64,000 nucleotides of DNA, from NCBI RefSeq assembly GCF_004564375.1, contig NZ_CP038267.1, positions 496,001-560,000 on the forward strand, written 5' to 3'. This document shows, piece after piece, positions 37,898 through 47,247 of this stretch. Source of the stretch: Nocardioides euryhalodurans (GTDB lineage: Bacteria; Actinomycetota; Actinomycetes; Propionibacteriales; Nocardioidaceae). Positions within the stretch are counted from its first letter, which is position 1, and the number at the start of each line of letters is the position of its first letter. The position numbers and the translations under genes were made by a program. The notes under the pieces are model-generated. The model did no database searches, was not told the origin of the DNA, and saw only the letters and a program-made list of their open reading frames with translations.

Positions 37898-38047
37898 GGT
37901 CGACTCCGTTCCCTCGCGGTTGACCGGACCGCAAGCGTAGGAGTGCGTCTGTGGACCAGGCGTCGTACGAAGCGGACGATGACGTTCGGAGGAGCCCTCG
38001 TGGCGCAGCTGGACTCCGCCCAGGAGAGCAGCCATCAACGACCGCGG

Positions 38048-38446
38048 TCAGCAGGTGGCCTCGACGTCGTCGACCAGCGACTCGACCTCGGTGCCGAAGG
38101 TGGTCAGGGCCTCGGCTGCCTCGGCGAGTGTGTCGGCGGAGATTCCCGACTGGGCCGACTCCAGGGAGCTCGTGAGCCCCGCGAGGCTGGCCTCGACCGC
38201 GGCGACCTGGTCCGCGAACTCGTCCGCCGCGTCCGACGTGACGGCGGCCACGTCGTCCCCGACGGCGTCCAGGGCAGCCTGCAGGTCGCTCAGTCCGCCG
38301 GAGGAGGTGACGTCGATGTCCCTGAGGTCCGCGACCGAGGACCTGAGGTCGGCGACGGAGTCGCACACAGCGGCACGGTCCTCGCTGCAGGCCGCCAGCG
38401 ATGCGCTGATCGACAGCGTGGCGACGATGGTGGGGATGAGCTTCAT
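38048..38446 (-). CDS. small coiled-coil lipoprotein
   Basis: A 132-residue exported protein. The signal peptide ends in a lipobox-like S-L-A-A-C at 16-20, so it is probably lipid-anchored on the outer face of the membrane. The mature part is Ala/Asp/Ser-rich and predicted helical with heptad-like spacing; it has few basic residues and is very acidic. One further cysteine near residue 28 and one at the C-terminus could form a disulfide. No named domain. AAGGAG lies about 7 bases before the ATG. Confidence 0.75.
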   Translation of the reverse strand: MKLIPTIVATLSISASLAACSEDRAAVCDSVADLRSSVADLRDIDVTSSGGLSDLQAALDAVGDDVAAVTSDAADEFADQVAAVEASLAGLTSSLESAQSGISADTLAEAAEALTTFGTEVESLVDDVEATC

Positions 38447-38591
38447 GGTGAACTCCTTCGCGTCCTGAGCCCATCCTCGGCGCCGGAGGGACGCAGGTCC
38501 TCACCCGGACGAGGTGAACGCCGACAGCGGACTCCCGCCGGCACAGCGACCCGAGACGCCCACCGGATCCGACGCCGAACACCGCCACGCC

Positions 38592-39620
38592 CTAGGACGA
38601 GCTGGTCCCGAGCTCGCGCAGGAGCGGCAGGACGTCGGCCCCGAACGACGACAGGAACTGCTCCTGGTCGTGGCCCGGGGCGTGGAAGACGACGTGGTCG
38701 AACCCCGCCTCGACGTAGGGCCGGACCGCGTCGACGACGCCCTCCGGTGTCGTCTCGACGATCCAGCGTGAGGCGACCTGCTCGATCGGGAGCCGGTCCG
38801 CGGCCGCGGCCATCTCCACGGGATCGTCGAGCCGGTGCTTCTCCTCGGCACTCAGCGAGAGCGGAGCCCAGAACCTCGTGTTCTCGAGGGCCTCCTCGCG
38901 GGTCGGCGCGTAGGAGAGCTTCACCTCGATCATCCGCACGATGTCGCCGTGGTCGCGCCCGGCTGCTTCGAGGCCCTCCGCCACCGCCGGGAGCAGCTTG
39001 CCGGTGTAGAGGTCCATGCCCTTGCCGCTGGTGCAGATGAACCCGTCGCCCACGCGCCCGGCGTACTTCGCCATCTGTGGGCCGCCCGCGGCGACGTAGA
39101 TCGGGACGCCGCCCTCCGGCCGGTCGTAGATCGTGGCGTCCGCGGTGCGGTAGTAGTCCCCGTCGAAGGTGACCCGGTCGCCCTGCCACAGCTCGCGGAG
39201 CAGTCTCACCGACTCCCTCAGTCGTGCCCAGCGCTCCTTGAACTCCGGCCACTCCTCCAGCCCGACCGCGATCTCGTTCAGGGCCTCGCCGCTGCCGACC
39301 CCGAGCACGACGCGGCCGGGGTTCAGCAGGGCGAGGGTGGCAAACTGCTGCGCCAGAACCGCAGGGTTGTAGCGGAACGTCGGGGTCAGCACGCTGGTGC
39401 CGAGCACCACCCGCTCGGTGCGCTCGCCGATGGCGGCGAGGCTGGCCAGCGCGCTGGGCGCGTGGCCGCCCTCGTGGCGCCAAGGCTGCAGGTGGTCGCT
39501 GAGCATGACGCTGTCGAGACCGACCTCCTCGGCGCGGACGCCGAGCTCGATCAGCTCTCTGGGGCCGAACTGTTCTGCCGAGGCCTTGTAGCCGAAGGTG
39601 AGCGCCGTGGTCGGGGTCAT
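38592..39620 (-). CDS. fgd: F420-dependent glucose-6-phosphate dehydrogenase
   Basis: A 342-residue luciferase-like (TIM-barrel) F420 oxidoreductase that oxidises glucose 6-phosphate and supplies reduced F420. Characteristic blocks are '[20 protein letters not shown]', '[20 protein letters not shown]' and '[20 protein letters not shown]'. Length and end-to-end similarity to mycobacterial FGD are good, though a related F420-dependent sugar-phosphate or alcohol dehydrogenase is possible. Its presence indicates that the organism makes F420. Transcribed alone and divergently from the LuxR-type regulator, with 82 bases between. Confidence 0.88.
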   Translation of the reverse strand: MTPTTALTFGYKASAEQFGPRELIELGVRAEEVGLDSVMLSDHLQPWRHEGGHAPSALASLAAIGERTERVVLGTSVLTPTFRYNPAVLAQQFATLALLNPGRVVLGVGSGEALNEIAVGLEEWPEFKERWARLRESVRLLRELWQGDRVTFDGDYYRTADATIYDRPEGGVPIYVAAGGPQMAKYAGRVGDGFICTSGKGMDLYTGKLLPAVAEGLEAAGRDHGDIVRMIEVKLSYAPTREEALENTRFWAPLSLSAEEKHRLDDPVEMAAAADRLPIEQVASRWIVETTPEGVVDAVRPYVEAGFDHVVFHAPGHDQEQFLSSFGADVLPLLRELGTSSS

Positions 39621-39690
39621 GAGGAGATGATGTCCTGCTCGTGGTCGTTCGTCATGGGCGGCGGGCCAGATCGTCAGCGTCCGGTGCTCC

Positions 39691-39696
39691 TATGAT
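39691..39696 (+). promoter_or_regulatory. candidate -10 for a leaderless LuxR-type regulator message
   Basis: TATGAT, an almost ideal -10, is followed by only 6 bases before the GTG at 39703. Transcription would begin at or very near the start codon. No matching -35 is seen. Confidence 0.5.
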
Positions 39697-39702
39697 CCGA
39701 GG

Positions 39703-42462
39703 GTGTCGACCCGGGTGCTGGCCACCAAGCTCTTCGCGCCACTCCGGCGCCCGGACCTGGTCGCGCGTCCGCGGATCGTCGAGCAGCTCGACGCGACCGT
39801 CGAGGCGCACCACCGGCTCACCCTGGTGTCGGCTCCGGCCGGTTTCGGCAAGACCACCGCCCTCGGCGACTGGCTCGCCCGGCTCGACCGACGCCACCCC
39901 GGCATCCGGGTCGCCTGGCTCTCGCTCGACGAGGACGACAACGACCCGACCCGCTTCCTGACGCACCTGGTCGCCGCGTTCGCTGGCATGGGTCTCGACG
40001 TGGGCCCGGAAGCCCTCGACTCCCCGGGCGTGGGCGTCCCCGACGCCCTGACCGTGCTGGTCAACGACGTGGCACGGGCCGCCGACGAGGCTCCGGGGAC
40101 GCAGTGGGTGCAGGTCCTCGACGACTACCACGTCATCGGTTCGTCCGAGGTGCACGAGGCCGTGACGTTCCTCCTCGCCCATGGTCCTGCCCAGCTCCAC
40201 CTGATGCTGGCGACGCGCTCGGACCCTCCCCTCCCGCTGGCCCGGCTCCGCAGCCGGGGGCAGCTCACCGAGGTCCGGGCCGCCGACCTCCGCCTGACCC
40301 GGAGCGAGGCGGGTGACTTCCTCCACCACGTGATGGGGCTCGACCTGACCACGGCTGACGTGGCTGCCCTCGAGGAGCGTACGGAGGGCTGGGTCGCCGG
40401 CCTGCAGCTCGCCGGGCTCTCCCTGAAGGGCACCGACGAGCGCAGCGAGGTCGCCGGGTTCATCGACGCGTTCACGGGCAGCAACCGGTTCGTCATCGAC
40501 TACCTCGCCGACGAGGTGCTGGCCCGTCAGCCCGGCGAGGTGCGGGACTTCCTGCTCCGCACGGCGGTGCTCGACCGGCTGACCGGCTCCCTGTGCGACG
40601 CGGTGACCGGGCGCTCCGACGCCGCCCGCACGCTGGAGGGCCTCGAGCGCGACAACCTCTTCGTGGTCCCACTCGACGCCCAACGCTCCTGGTACCGCTA
40701 CCACCACCTGTTCGCCGACGTGCTGGAGGCCCGGCTGCTGGCCGAGCACCCCGACGAGGTGCCTGACCTGCACCGGCGCGCCAGCGCCTGGTACGCCACC
40801 CACGACCTGCCGATCCAGGCGGTCCGTCACGCCGTGGCCGCCGAGGACTTCGGTCGCGCCGCCCACCTGATGGAGGAGGCGCTGCCCGACCTGCGCAGGG
40901 CCCGACAGGACGGCCTGCTGCTGACGTGGATGCAGTCGTTGCCCGAGCCGGTGGTGCGTCGGAGCCCCGTCCTCAGCATCTGGTCCGCATGGTCACGGCT
41001 GATGACCGGCGACCTCGACAGCATGGAGGCATGGCTCCGGGCCGCCGAGGTCGCGCTCGCCGCGGGCGCGGCGGACCCGACGCTCGCGCGCGAGTGGGCG
41101 GACACCGAGGACCTGCGTACGGCGCCGGCGACGATCTCGATCTACCGGGCGTCGGTGGCCCAGGCCCGCGGTGACGTGGCCGGCACCGTGCACCACGCAC
41201 AGCAGGCGCTCGACCTCGCCGCCCCCGATGACCACCTGATCCGCGGGCAGGGCGGGGCGTTCCTCGGGCTCGCCGCGTGGGCAGCAGGCGACGTCGCGGA
41301 GGCCCTGGAGACCTTCGGCGCCGCCGTCGGCAGCCTCCACGCTGCGGGCAACCTGGTGGACGAGCTCGACACCACGATCGTGCTCGCCGACCTGTGGGTC
41401 GCCCTGGGTCGTCCCGGTCGCGCTCGCGAGCTCTTCGAGCAGGGCCTTCAGCGAGCCACCGCCGACGGGAAGCCGTACCCTCGGGCGGCCGCCGACCTCC
41501 ACGTCGGGCTGGCTGAGCTCGACCGCGAGCTCGACGAGCTCGCCGACGCCCGGCACCACCTCGAGACCGCCCGGGTGCTCGCGCGGCGGGCGTCCATCAC
41601 CGAGAACCGGCACCGATGGTTCGTCGCCATGGCCGAGGTCCGTACCGCTGCCGGCCACCGCGACGAGGTGGGGAGCCTGCTCGACGAGGCCGAGGCGCTC
41701 TACCGGCGGGGCTTCTACCCCGAGATCCGGCCCATCCCTGCCGTCAGGGCCCGGCTCGCGATCGCGGCCGGCGACCTGGCGTCCGCGGCCGCCTGGGCCG
41801 ACAGCGCAGACGTCCGGGTCGACGACGACCCGGACTACCTGCGTGAGTACGAGCACCTCACCCTGGTGCGGCTCCTGCTCGCCGAGCACCGCCGCGCTCC
41901 GCGGGGCGACCCGGCCGGGCGAAGGGGGACGCCCGTGGCCGACGCCCTGCGCCTCCTGGACCGCCTGCACGTCGCCGCGGCCGAAGCAGGACGGGTGGGG
42001 AGCCTGATCGAGATCAGCGTGCTGCAGGCGTTCGCCCACGACGTCCGGGGCGACGAGCCGAGGGCGTTGGCGGCCCTGCGGCAGTCGTGGGCCCTCGCCC
42101 CGGAGCCGGACAGCCAGGTCCGGCTCTACCTCGACCTGGGCGAGCCGATGCTGGACCTCCTCCGGCGGGCGGTCACCGTCCGGGAGCCCCCTCTCCCCCG
42201 GCGGCTCGCGGAACGTCTGCCGGGACCCGCTGCTCCCGGGACAGGGGATCCGCGGCAGCACGCCCTGGCTGATCCCTTGAGCCAGCGGGAGCTCGACGTG
42301 CTCCGGCTGCTCGACAGCGAGCTCACCGGCCCTGACATCGCCCGCCGGCTCTTCGTCTCGCTCAACACCCTGCGGACCCACACCAAGCGCATCTTCACCA
42401 AGCTCGACGTCAACAGCCGGGCAGCCGCCGTCCGCCGTGCCCACCAGCTGGGGCTGCTCTAG
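39703..42462 (+). CDS. LuxR family transcriptional regulator, MalT-like LAL ATPase
   Basis: A 919-residue signal-transduction ATPase. The Walker A is 'SAPAGFGKTT' (43-52), the Walker B region is 'WVQVLDDYHVI' near 129-139, and the centre (about 340-840) is made of TPR-like helical repeats. A LuxR HTH occupies the last 60 residues ('LSQRELDVLRLLDSELTGPD', 'SLNTLRTHTKRIFTKLDVNS'). This is the MalT/LAL plan, where inducer and ATP drive oligomerisation and activation. The downstream membrane genes at 42588-44211 run in the same direction after a hairpin and may be its targets (inference). Confidence 0.92.
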   Translation: MSTRVLATKLFAPLRRPDLVARPRIVEQLDATVEAHHRLTLVSAPAGFGKTTALGDWLARLDRRHPGIRVAWLSLDEDDNDPTRFLTHLVAAFAGMGLDVGPEALDSPGVGVPDALTVLVNDVARAADEAPGTQWVQVLDDYHVIGSSEVHEAVTFLLAHGPAQLHLMLATRSDPPLPLARLRSRGQLTEVRAADLRLTRSEAGDFLHHVMGLDLTTADVAALEERTEGWVAGLQLAGLSLKGTDERSEVAGFIDAFTGSNRFVIDYLADEVLARQPGEVRDFLLRTAVLDRLTGSLCDAVTGRSDAARTLEGLERDNLFVVPLDAQRSWYRYHHLFADVLEARLLAEHPDEVPDLHRRASAWYATHDLPIQAVRHAVAAEDFGRAAHLMEEALPDLRRARQDGLLLTWMQSLPEPVVRRSPVLSIWSAWSRLMTGDLDSMEAWLRAAEVALAAGAADPTLAREWADTEDLRTAPATISIYRASVAQARGDVAGTVHHAQQALDLAAPDDHLIRGQGGAFLGLAAWAAGDVAEALETFGAAVGSLHAAGNLVDELDTTIVLADLWVALGRPGRARELFEQGLQRATADGKPYPRAAADLHVGLAELDRELDELADARHHLETARVLARRASITENRHRWFVAMAEVRTAAGHRDEVGSLLDEAEALYRRGFYPEIRPIPAVRARLAIAAGDLASAAAWADSADVRVDDDPDYLREYEHLTLVRLLLAEHRRAPRGDPAGRRGTPVADALRLLDRLHVAAAEAGRVGSLIEISVLQAFAHDVRGDEPRALAALRQSWALAPEPDSQVRLYLDLGEPMLDLLRRAVTVREPPLPRRLAERLPGPAAPGTGDPRQHALADPLSQRELDVLRLLDSELTGPDIARRLFVSLNTLRTHTKRIFTKLDVNSRAAAVRRAHQLGLL

Positions 42463-42477
42463 CCCGTCCCGGACGGG
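42463..42477 (+). terminator. short hairpin after the LuxR-type regulator gene
   Basis: CCCGT (42463-42467) pairs with ACGGG (42473-42477) around CCCGG, directly after the stop codon. It is GC-rich and small, so termination may be partial. Confidence 0.35.
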
Positions 42478-42587
42478 GTCACATCGTCGATCACATCATG
42501 TGGTGACGACCGGTCACCCCCGCCCGCCCTACGTTCCGGACATCCCCCGCGGCACCCGTCGCGGACCCACCGGACCTGGAGCAGGAC

Positions 42588-43286
42588 ATGACGATCACAC
42601 CCACCACCCTCACGCGCGGGGCCGCCGTCGCCGCCGTCGGCGCCGGACTGCTCTTCATCGGGGTGCAGCTCGGCCACCCGCACCTCGACGCAGACTCCAT
42701 CGGCACGACCGAGGTCGTCGTACGCGGCTCCCTCAAGGTGCTGATGGCCGTCCTGGCCCTCGTCGGCATCACCGGGATGTACCTGAGCCAGGTGCGCCGC
42801 AACGGGGTCCTCGGGCTCGTCGGGTACGTCGTGCTCGCCACGGGCTACCTGCTCATCACCTGCATGACCTACGTCGCCGCCTTCGTCATGCCCCAGCTCG
42901 TCGGGACCGACTCCGCCTACGTCGAGGACGTCATCACCCAGATCACGGGCGGCACCCCGGCCGGCGACATCGGCCTGCTGGCGATCACCCTCCCCGTCCA
43001 GGACATCTGCTTCCTCGCCGGCGGACTCGTCTTCGGCGTCGCGCTGTTCCGGGCCCGGGTCCTCGCCCGGTGGGCCACCGTCGTCCTGGCCGTGGGCGGC
43101 GTCGTCACGATCCTGCTGTCCGTGATGCCCGACGCCTTCTACCGGCTGCTCGCCTTCCCCAACGGCATCGCCCTGATCGGCCTCGGCTGCTCCATGTGGG
43201 CCACCACCCGCCCGGTGCGCGCGGACACGACGTCGGACCGCGACACCGTCGACAGCCCGCAGGCCACCGCCGCTGGTGTGGAATGA
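42588..43286 (+). CDS. integral membrane protein, hypothetical
   Basis: A 232-residue protein with about six hydrophobic segments ('AAVAAVGAGLLFIGVQLGHP', 'VLMAVLALVGITGMYLSQV', 'VGYVVLATGYLLITCMTY', 'DICFLAGGLVFGVALFRARV', 'WATVVLAVGGVVTILLSVM', 'IALIGLGCSMWATT'). I do not recognise a specific family. A TACGTT hexamer lies about 55 bases upstream as a possible -10. First of three genes linked by ATGA overlaps; being next to the MalT-like regulator, it may be under its control. Confidence 0.75.
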   Translation: MTITPTTLTRGAAVAAVGAGLLFIGVQLGHPHLDADSIGTTEVVVRGSLKVLMAVLALVGITGMYLSQVRRNGVLGLVGYVVLATGYLLITCMTYVAAFVMPQLVGTDSAYVEDVITQITGGTPAGDIGLLAITLPVQDICFLAGGLVFGVALFRARVLARWATVVLAVGGVVTILLSVMPDAFYRLLAFPNGIALIGLGCSMWATTRPVRADTTSDRDTVDSPQATAAGVE

Positions 43287-43987
43287 GCCAGGACGCCACC
43301 GCCCTCGGCAGGTCGGGGCCGCGCCGACCGGGCGGCCGGCCCCGGTCCGGCTGGGGCGTCCCTGCCGGGCTGCTGGCTCTCGGCACCATCCCGGTGGTCG
43401 CAGGGTCGCTCCGCGTGGTCGAGCTCTCCGGAGGCGCGACCGGGCTGCCGTCGGACGCCCGGTACGACGCGTCGCCCGAGCCGGTCGTCCTCCACATCGC
43501 CTGCGCCACGGTCTTCGCGCTCCTCGGAGCGTTCCAGTTCGCGCCGCAGATCCGCCGTCGCCACCCGGGCTGGCACCGACGGGCAGGGCGCGTCCTCGTG
43601 ATCGCCGGGCTGGGGGTGGCGTTCTCGGCGCTGTGGCTGAACCAGTTCTACCCGCGGACCGAGGCGACGCGCGAGGTGCTGTACCCGCTGCGACTGGCGT
43701 TCGGCTCGGCGATGGTGGTCACCCTCGTCCTAGGGTTCCTCGCCGCGCGCCGGAGGGACGTCATCCGCCACCGGGCGTGGATGATCCGCAGCTACGCGAT
43801 CGGGCTGGTGGCCGGCACCCAGGTGATCACGCTGGGCATCGGCGGGCTGGTCCTCGGCACCGCAGACCTCACCACCGCCCTCCTCCTGGGGGCGGCGTGG
43901 GCGATCAACCTCACCGTTGCCGAGTGGGCGATCCGCCGGAGCGTCCGGCCGACGTCGGCCGCACCACCGCAGCCGAGGACGACATGA
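43283..43987 (+). CDS. DUF2306 domain-containing membrane protein
   Basis: A 234-residue membrane protein of the DUF2306 type. Conserved blocks are 'VLHIACATVFALLGAFQFAP', 'HPGWHRRAGRVLVIAGLGVA' and 'HRAWMIRSYAIGLVAGTQVI', with His residues at helix ends that could bind haem or metal; that is speculative. About six helices. ATG at 43283 overlaps the previous stop by 4 bases and its own stop overlaps the next start by 4, so the three are translationally coupled. Confidence 0.85.
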   Translation: MSQDATALGRSGPRRPGGRPRSGWGVPAGLLALGTIPVVAGSLRVVELSGGATGLPSDARYDASPEPVVLHIACATVFALLGAFQFAPQIRRRHPGWHRRAGRVLVIAGLGVAFSALWLNQFYPRTEATREVLYPLRLAFGSAMVVTLVLGFLAARRRDVIRHRAWMIRSYAIGLVAGTQVITLGIGGLVLGTADLTTALLLGAAWAINLTVAEWAIRRSVRPTSAAPPQPRTT

Positions 43988-44211
43988 CCGGGACGGTCGC
44001 GCCGGGCGACGGCCCCCACTACGAACTCCGCCTCGAGGGGCACCTCGACGAGCACTGGTCCACGTGGTTCGACGGCCTGACCCTCCACCACGAGACCGAC
44101 GGCACGACCACGCTGACCGGCACCGTCACCGACCAGGCGGAGCTGCACGGCCTGCTCTCCAAGGTGCGCGACCTGGGCGCCACGCTGATCTCGGTCCGGC
44201 GCCGGTCGTAG
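43984..44211 (+). CDS. small conserved hypothetical protein
   Basis: A 75-residue soluble protein 'HYELRLEGHLDEHWSTWFDG' ... 'GTVTDQAELHGLLSKVRDLG' ... 'LISVRR'. I recall very similar short proteins being common in actinobacteria and chloroflexi, usually beside regulators or membrane genes, with no assigned function; the pattern suggests a small alpha-beta ligand or partner domain. Coupled to the DUF2306 gene by an ATGA overlap. Confidence 0.82.
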   Translation: MTGTVAPGDGPHYELRLEGHLDEHWSTWFDGLTLHHETDGTTTLTGTVTDQAELHGLLSKVRDLGATLISVRRRS

Positions 44212-44315
44212 CGGACCTCCGGGGGGACCTTCGGCCCTGCCTCCGGGTGCGAGGGGTTCCCTAGCGTGGTCGTCGTCCGTACGGGCCGTCAACGCAGGAA
44301 CTCCCGAGGGTCGCG

Positions 44316-44708
44316 ATGAGCCGGAAGCTGAAGCTGCTCCTCGGGTTGGTGCTGTTCAACGGCGTGAGCGCGGTGATCGGTGGTCTCGCGCTGATGACGG
44401 AGTGGATCCCCCAGCAGGCGTCGTGGGTCAGGAACACGGACTTCCCCAGCAACTACTTCCCGGGCGTGGTCCTGATGGCCGTCGTCGGTGGCAGCTCCCT
44501 GGTCGCCGCCGCCGCCCTGCTGAAGCGCAGCGACGGGTGGCAGCTCGCCTGCATCGTCGCGGGGACCGTCATGGTGGTGTGGATCGTCGGGGAGATTGCG
44601 TCGATCCGCGCGTTCCACGTCCTCCAGGTGGTCTACCTGGTGACCGGCGCGCTCGTCGTGGCGTGGACGCCGGCGCGCGACCTGTCGTCGCGCGCGCCGA
44701 GCCGGTGA
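44316..44708 (+). CDS. small integral membrane protein, hypothetical
   Basis: A 130-residue protein with four hydrophobic segments (about 5-27, 48-68, 75-95, 100-117): 'LKLLLGLVLFNGVSAVIGGL', 'VVLMAVVGGSSLVAAAALL', 'LACIVAGTVMVVWIVGEIAS', 'VVYLVTGALVVAWTPA'. No named family is evident. A TAGCGT hexamer at 44262 may be its -10, with 48 bases of leader. Its stop overlaps the start of the SulP gene by GTGA, so it may accompany the transporter. Confidence 0.75.
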   Translation: MSRKLKLLLGLVLFNGVSAVIGGLALMTEWIPQQASWVRNTDFPSNYFPGVVLMAVVGGSSLVAAAALLKRSDGWQLACIVAGTVMVVWIVGEIASIRAFHVLQVVYLVTGALVVAWTPARDLSSRAPSR

Positions 44709-46426
44709 TCACGCGCCTCGCGCCGGGCATCGCGAGCCTGCGGTCGTACGAGCGCGGGTGGCTGCGCCAGGACGTGGTGGCCGGGCTGGTCCTCACCGCG
44801 CTCCTCGTTCCGCAAGGGATGGCCTATGCGGAGCTGGCGGGACTGCCGCCCATCACCGGGCTCTACACCACCGTCCTGTGCCTCCTCGGCTACGCCGTCC
44901 TCGGGCCGTCCCGGGTCCTGGTTCTCGGCCCCGACTCGGCGCTGGGACCGATGATCGCGGCGACCGTCATCCCCCTCGCCGCGGCCGAGGGAGACCCTGA
45001 CCGGGCGGTGGCGTACGCCTCGCTGCTGGCCGTGATGGTGGGCCTGATCACCGTGCTGGCCGGGGTCTTCCAGCTCGGGTTCGTGGCCGAGCTGTTGTCC
45101 AGGCCGACGCAGATCGGGTACATGAACGGGCTGGCGCTGACCATCGTCGTGAGCCAGCTGCCGAAGCTCTTCGGCTTCTCCGTCGACGCCGACAGCCTGG
45201 TCGACGAGGCGGTCGGGTTCGTGCGGGGTCTCGCGGCCGGGCACGCCGTGGGCGCAGCGCTGGCGATCGGCGTCGCGAGCCTGGTCGTGATCCTGGGCTT
45301 CCAACGCCTGCTCCCCCGGGTTCCGGGGGTCCTCCTTGCCGTGGTGCTCGCGATCGCTGCGGTGAACCTGTTCGACCTGCAGGACCGCGGCGTGACGGCG
45401 GTCGGCCCGATGCCGGAAGGCTTTCCGCCGTTCGACATCCCCACCGTTCCGCTCGACGACCTGTGGCTGCTGGTGGCCGGGGCGTTGGGCATCGCCCTGG
45501 TGGCGTTGACCGACACGATCTCGACGGCGTCGGCGTTCTCCACCCGTGCCGGGGACGAGGTGGACGGCGACCGCGAGATGATCGGCGTGGGCGCAGCGAA
45601 CATCGCCGCTGGCTTCTTCCAGGGGTTCCCGGTCAGCACCAGCGGATCCCGCACGGCGGTGGCCGCGCAGAACGGCGCCAAGACCCAGGTGACCGGCGTG
45701 GTGGGTGCTGTCGCGATCCTGCTCCTGCTGCTGCTCGCACCCGGGCTGCTGCGGGACCTGCCCCAGCCCACGCTCGCTGCCGTTGTCATCGCCGCCTCGA
45801 CGTCCCTCGCGGACATCGGAGGGCTGCGCCGGTTGCGGCGGCAACGGAGGTCGGACTTCCGGCTGGCCCTGGCGGCCTTCCTCGGTGTCGCGTTCCTCGG
45901 CGTCCTGCCGGGGATCGCGATCGCCGTGGGGCTCTCGATCCTCAACGTCTTCCGGCGTGCCTGGCGGCCGCACCAGGCCGTGCTCGGACGGGTCGCGGGC
46001 ATGGCCGGCTACCACGACTCGCAGTTCACCCCCGCCACGCGCCACCTGCCCGGTCTGGTCATCTACCGGTTCGACGCGCCCCTGTTCTTCGCGAACGTGC
46101 GGACCTTCCGCGACCAGGTGCGGCACCTCGCGAGGAGCGAGCCCCGGCCACGCTGGATCGTCGTCGCGGCCGAGCCGATCACCGACGTCGACACCACGGC
46201 CTCGGACGTCCTGGAGGAGCTCGACCTCGAGCTGAACGCCGCCGGCACCAGCCTGGTGTTCGCCGAGCTCAAGACTCCCGTGCGCCAGAAGATCGAGCGC
46301 TACGAGCTCACCGAGACCATCGACCCGGAACACCTCTTCGAGACCATCACCGAAGCGGTCCACGCCTACCGTGAGCAGACCGGCGAGACGTGGACCGAAG
46401 GTCCCGGCCCCTACTCCCTCCGGTGA
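44705..46426 (+). CDS. SulP family inorganic anion transporter
   Basis: A 573-residue SLC26/SulP transporter with a membrane domain (about 20-430) and a cytosolic STAS domain (about 450-560). The signature is 'ALLVPQGMAYAELAGLPPIT' near residues 36-55, then 'GPDSALGPMIAATVIPLA' and 'GFFQGFPVSTSGSRTAVAAQ'. Sulfate, bicarbonate or another anion may be the cargo. There is no fused carbonic anhydrase. GTG at 44705 overlaps the previous stop by 4 bases. The ORF frame upstream of this GTG belongs to the overlapping gene and is not coding. Confidence 0.93.
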   Translation: MITRLAPGIASLRSYERGWLRQDVVAGLVLTALLVPQGMAYAELAGLPPITGLYTTVLCLLGYAVLGPSRVLVLGPDSALGPMIAATVIPLAAAEGDPDRAVAYASLLAVMVGLITVLAGVFQLGFVAELLSRPTQIGYMNGLALTIVVSQLPKLFGFSVDADSLVDEAVGFVRGLAAGHAVGAALAIGVASLVVILGFQRLLPRVPGVLLAVVLAIAAVNLFDLQDRGVTAVGPMPEGFPPFDIPTVPLDDLWLLVAGALGIALVALTDTISTASAFSTRAGDEVDGDREMIGVGAANIAAGFFQGFPVSTSGSRTAVAAQNGAKTQVTGVVGAVAILLLLLLAPGLLRDLPQPTLAAVVIAASTSLADIGGLRRLRRQRRSDFRLALAAFLGVAFLGVLPGIAIAVGLSILNVFRRAWRPHQAVLGRVAGMAGYHDSQFTPATRHLPGLVIYRFDAPLFFANVRTFRDQVRHLARSEPRPRWIVVAAEPITDVDTTASDVLEELDLELNAAGTSLVFAELKTPVRQKIERYELTETIDPEHLFETITEAVHAYREQTGETWTEGPGPYSLR

Positions 46427-46435
46427 GCGGACGCG

Positions 46436-46690
46436 TCAGCGGGTGGGTGGTCGGGCCGGTCCGAACATGGACCGGTACATGGCCAGCTCGCTGTGCAGCC
46501 GGTAGGGCATCGGGTGTCCGTGGCTCGTCAGCGCGGCGGCGTACCCCTCCAGGGCCGACAGCAGGTGACGCTGCTCCGTGGTGACCACCCCGGGCACCGC
46601 CCGCTGCGCGCGCGCGAGGTCGAGGTTGGATCGTGCTCGGTTCACCCGTCGAAGCGAGTCCGTCAGGTCGTGCGACTGCCCATGGCTCAT
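46436..46690 (-). CDS. small hypothetical protein
   Basis: An 84-residue, mainly helical, basic protein ('DSLRRVNRARSNLDLARAQR', 'LLSALEGYAAALTSHGHPMP'). There is no signal, membrane segment or known domain. It converges with the SulP gene with 9 bases between. GAGAGG lies about 6-11 bases before the ATG and a TAGACT hexamer about 22 bases further up, so it could be expressed, but support is modest. Confidence 0.5.
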   Translation of the reverse strand: MSHGQSHDLTDSLRRVNRARSNLDLARAQRAVPGVVTTEQRHLLSALEGYAAALTSHGHPMPYRLHSELAMYRSMFGPARPPTR

Positions 46691-46910
46691 GCCGCGCCTC
46701 TCGTCATCGCACAGTCTACGGACCTCGACGACCGATCAGGGGCATCTTCGGCAGGCCGCACGCAGGTGCCTTCGCGGAGCGAACCGCCCAACTGGCCCAG
46801 AGCCAGCGGGACGGCCCCATCCCGGACCGCGTGGGCCGGGATGGACGCCCAACACATCCCCCGCGCCGCGTCGGACATCACCACGTGTGAACCTAGCCCC
46901 TGCGAGGTCC

Positions 46911-46926
46911 TCCGCGAATTCGCGGA
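46911..46926. repeat. perfect 16-base palindrome
   Basis: TCCGCGAATTCGCGGA has no spacer and so is better suited to a dimeric protein than to an RNA hairpin. It contains the only AATTC centre in the surrounding GC-rich gap. It is not near a gene start. Confidence 0.45.
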
Positions 46927-46995
46927 CGCCCGACTCACGCCGCGCGGTCCTGCCGCAGCAGCGCGACGACGCAGCCACCGTGCGGCCCGAATGCA

Positions 46996-47038
46996 GAACC
47001 GGCTCCGACGCTGCGTCTCCGCAGGTCAGAGCCGGTTC
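46996..47038 (-). terminator. terminator hairpin after tRNA-Pro
   Basis: GAACCGGCTC (46996-47005) pairs exactly with GAGCCGGTTC (47029-47038), and inside the loop CTGCG pairs with CGCAG (around 47011-47024). It begins 7 bases after the tRNA 3' end on the minus strand. Confidence 0.65.
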
Positions 47039-47044
47039 GTTCGG

Positions 47045-47118
<74 letters not shown>

Positions 47119-47247
47119 AAAGTGCTCGCCCGGGATCACCGGTCGAGCGTCCAGAACCCTACAGGAGCACGTGAGGGCGATCCGAATCCGGGTCAGCCTG
47201 GTCCGCGAGTCGCGGGGTTCGTGCCCCGAGCATGCGTGACGAACCCC

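Larger units (their letters stand above)
46691..47044. other. 354-base gene-poor stretch before tRNA-Pro
   Basis: No convincing gene. An 83-codon open frame on the minus strand (46687-46938) has no recognisable motif or good ribosome site. The stretch holds a perfect 16-base palindrome (46911-46926) and the tRNA terminator hairpin (46996-47038). No remnant of an integrase or attachment-site duplication of the tRNA end was seen. Confidence 0.5.

Noticed and set aside
44402..44704. N-terminal extension of the SulP frame
   Set aside because: The extension overlaps the small membrane protein gene in another frame and has shadow-like composition; SulP homology starts just after the GTG at 44705.
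46687..46938. 83-codon minus-strand open frame
   Set aside because: No family, no good start context, and it contains the 16-base palindrome; treated as non-coding.
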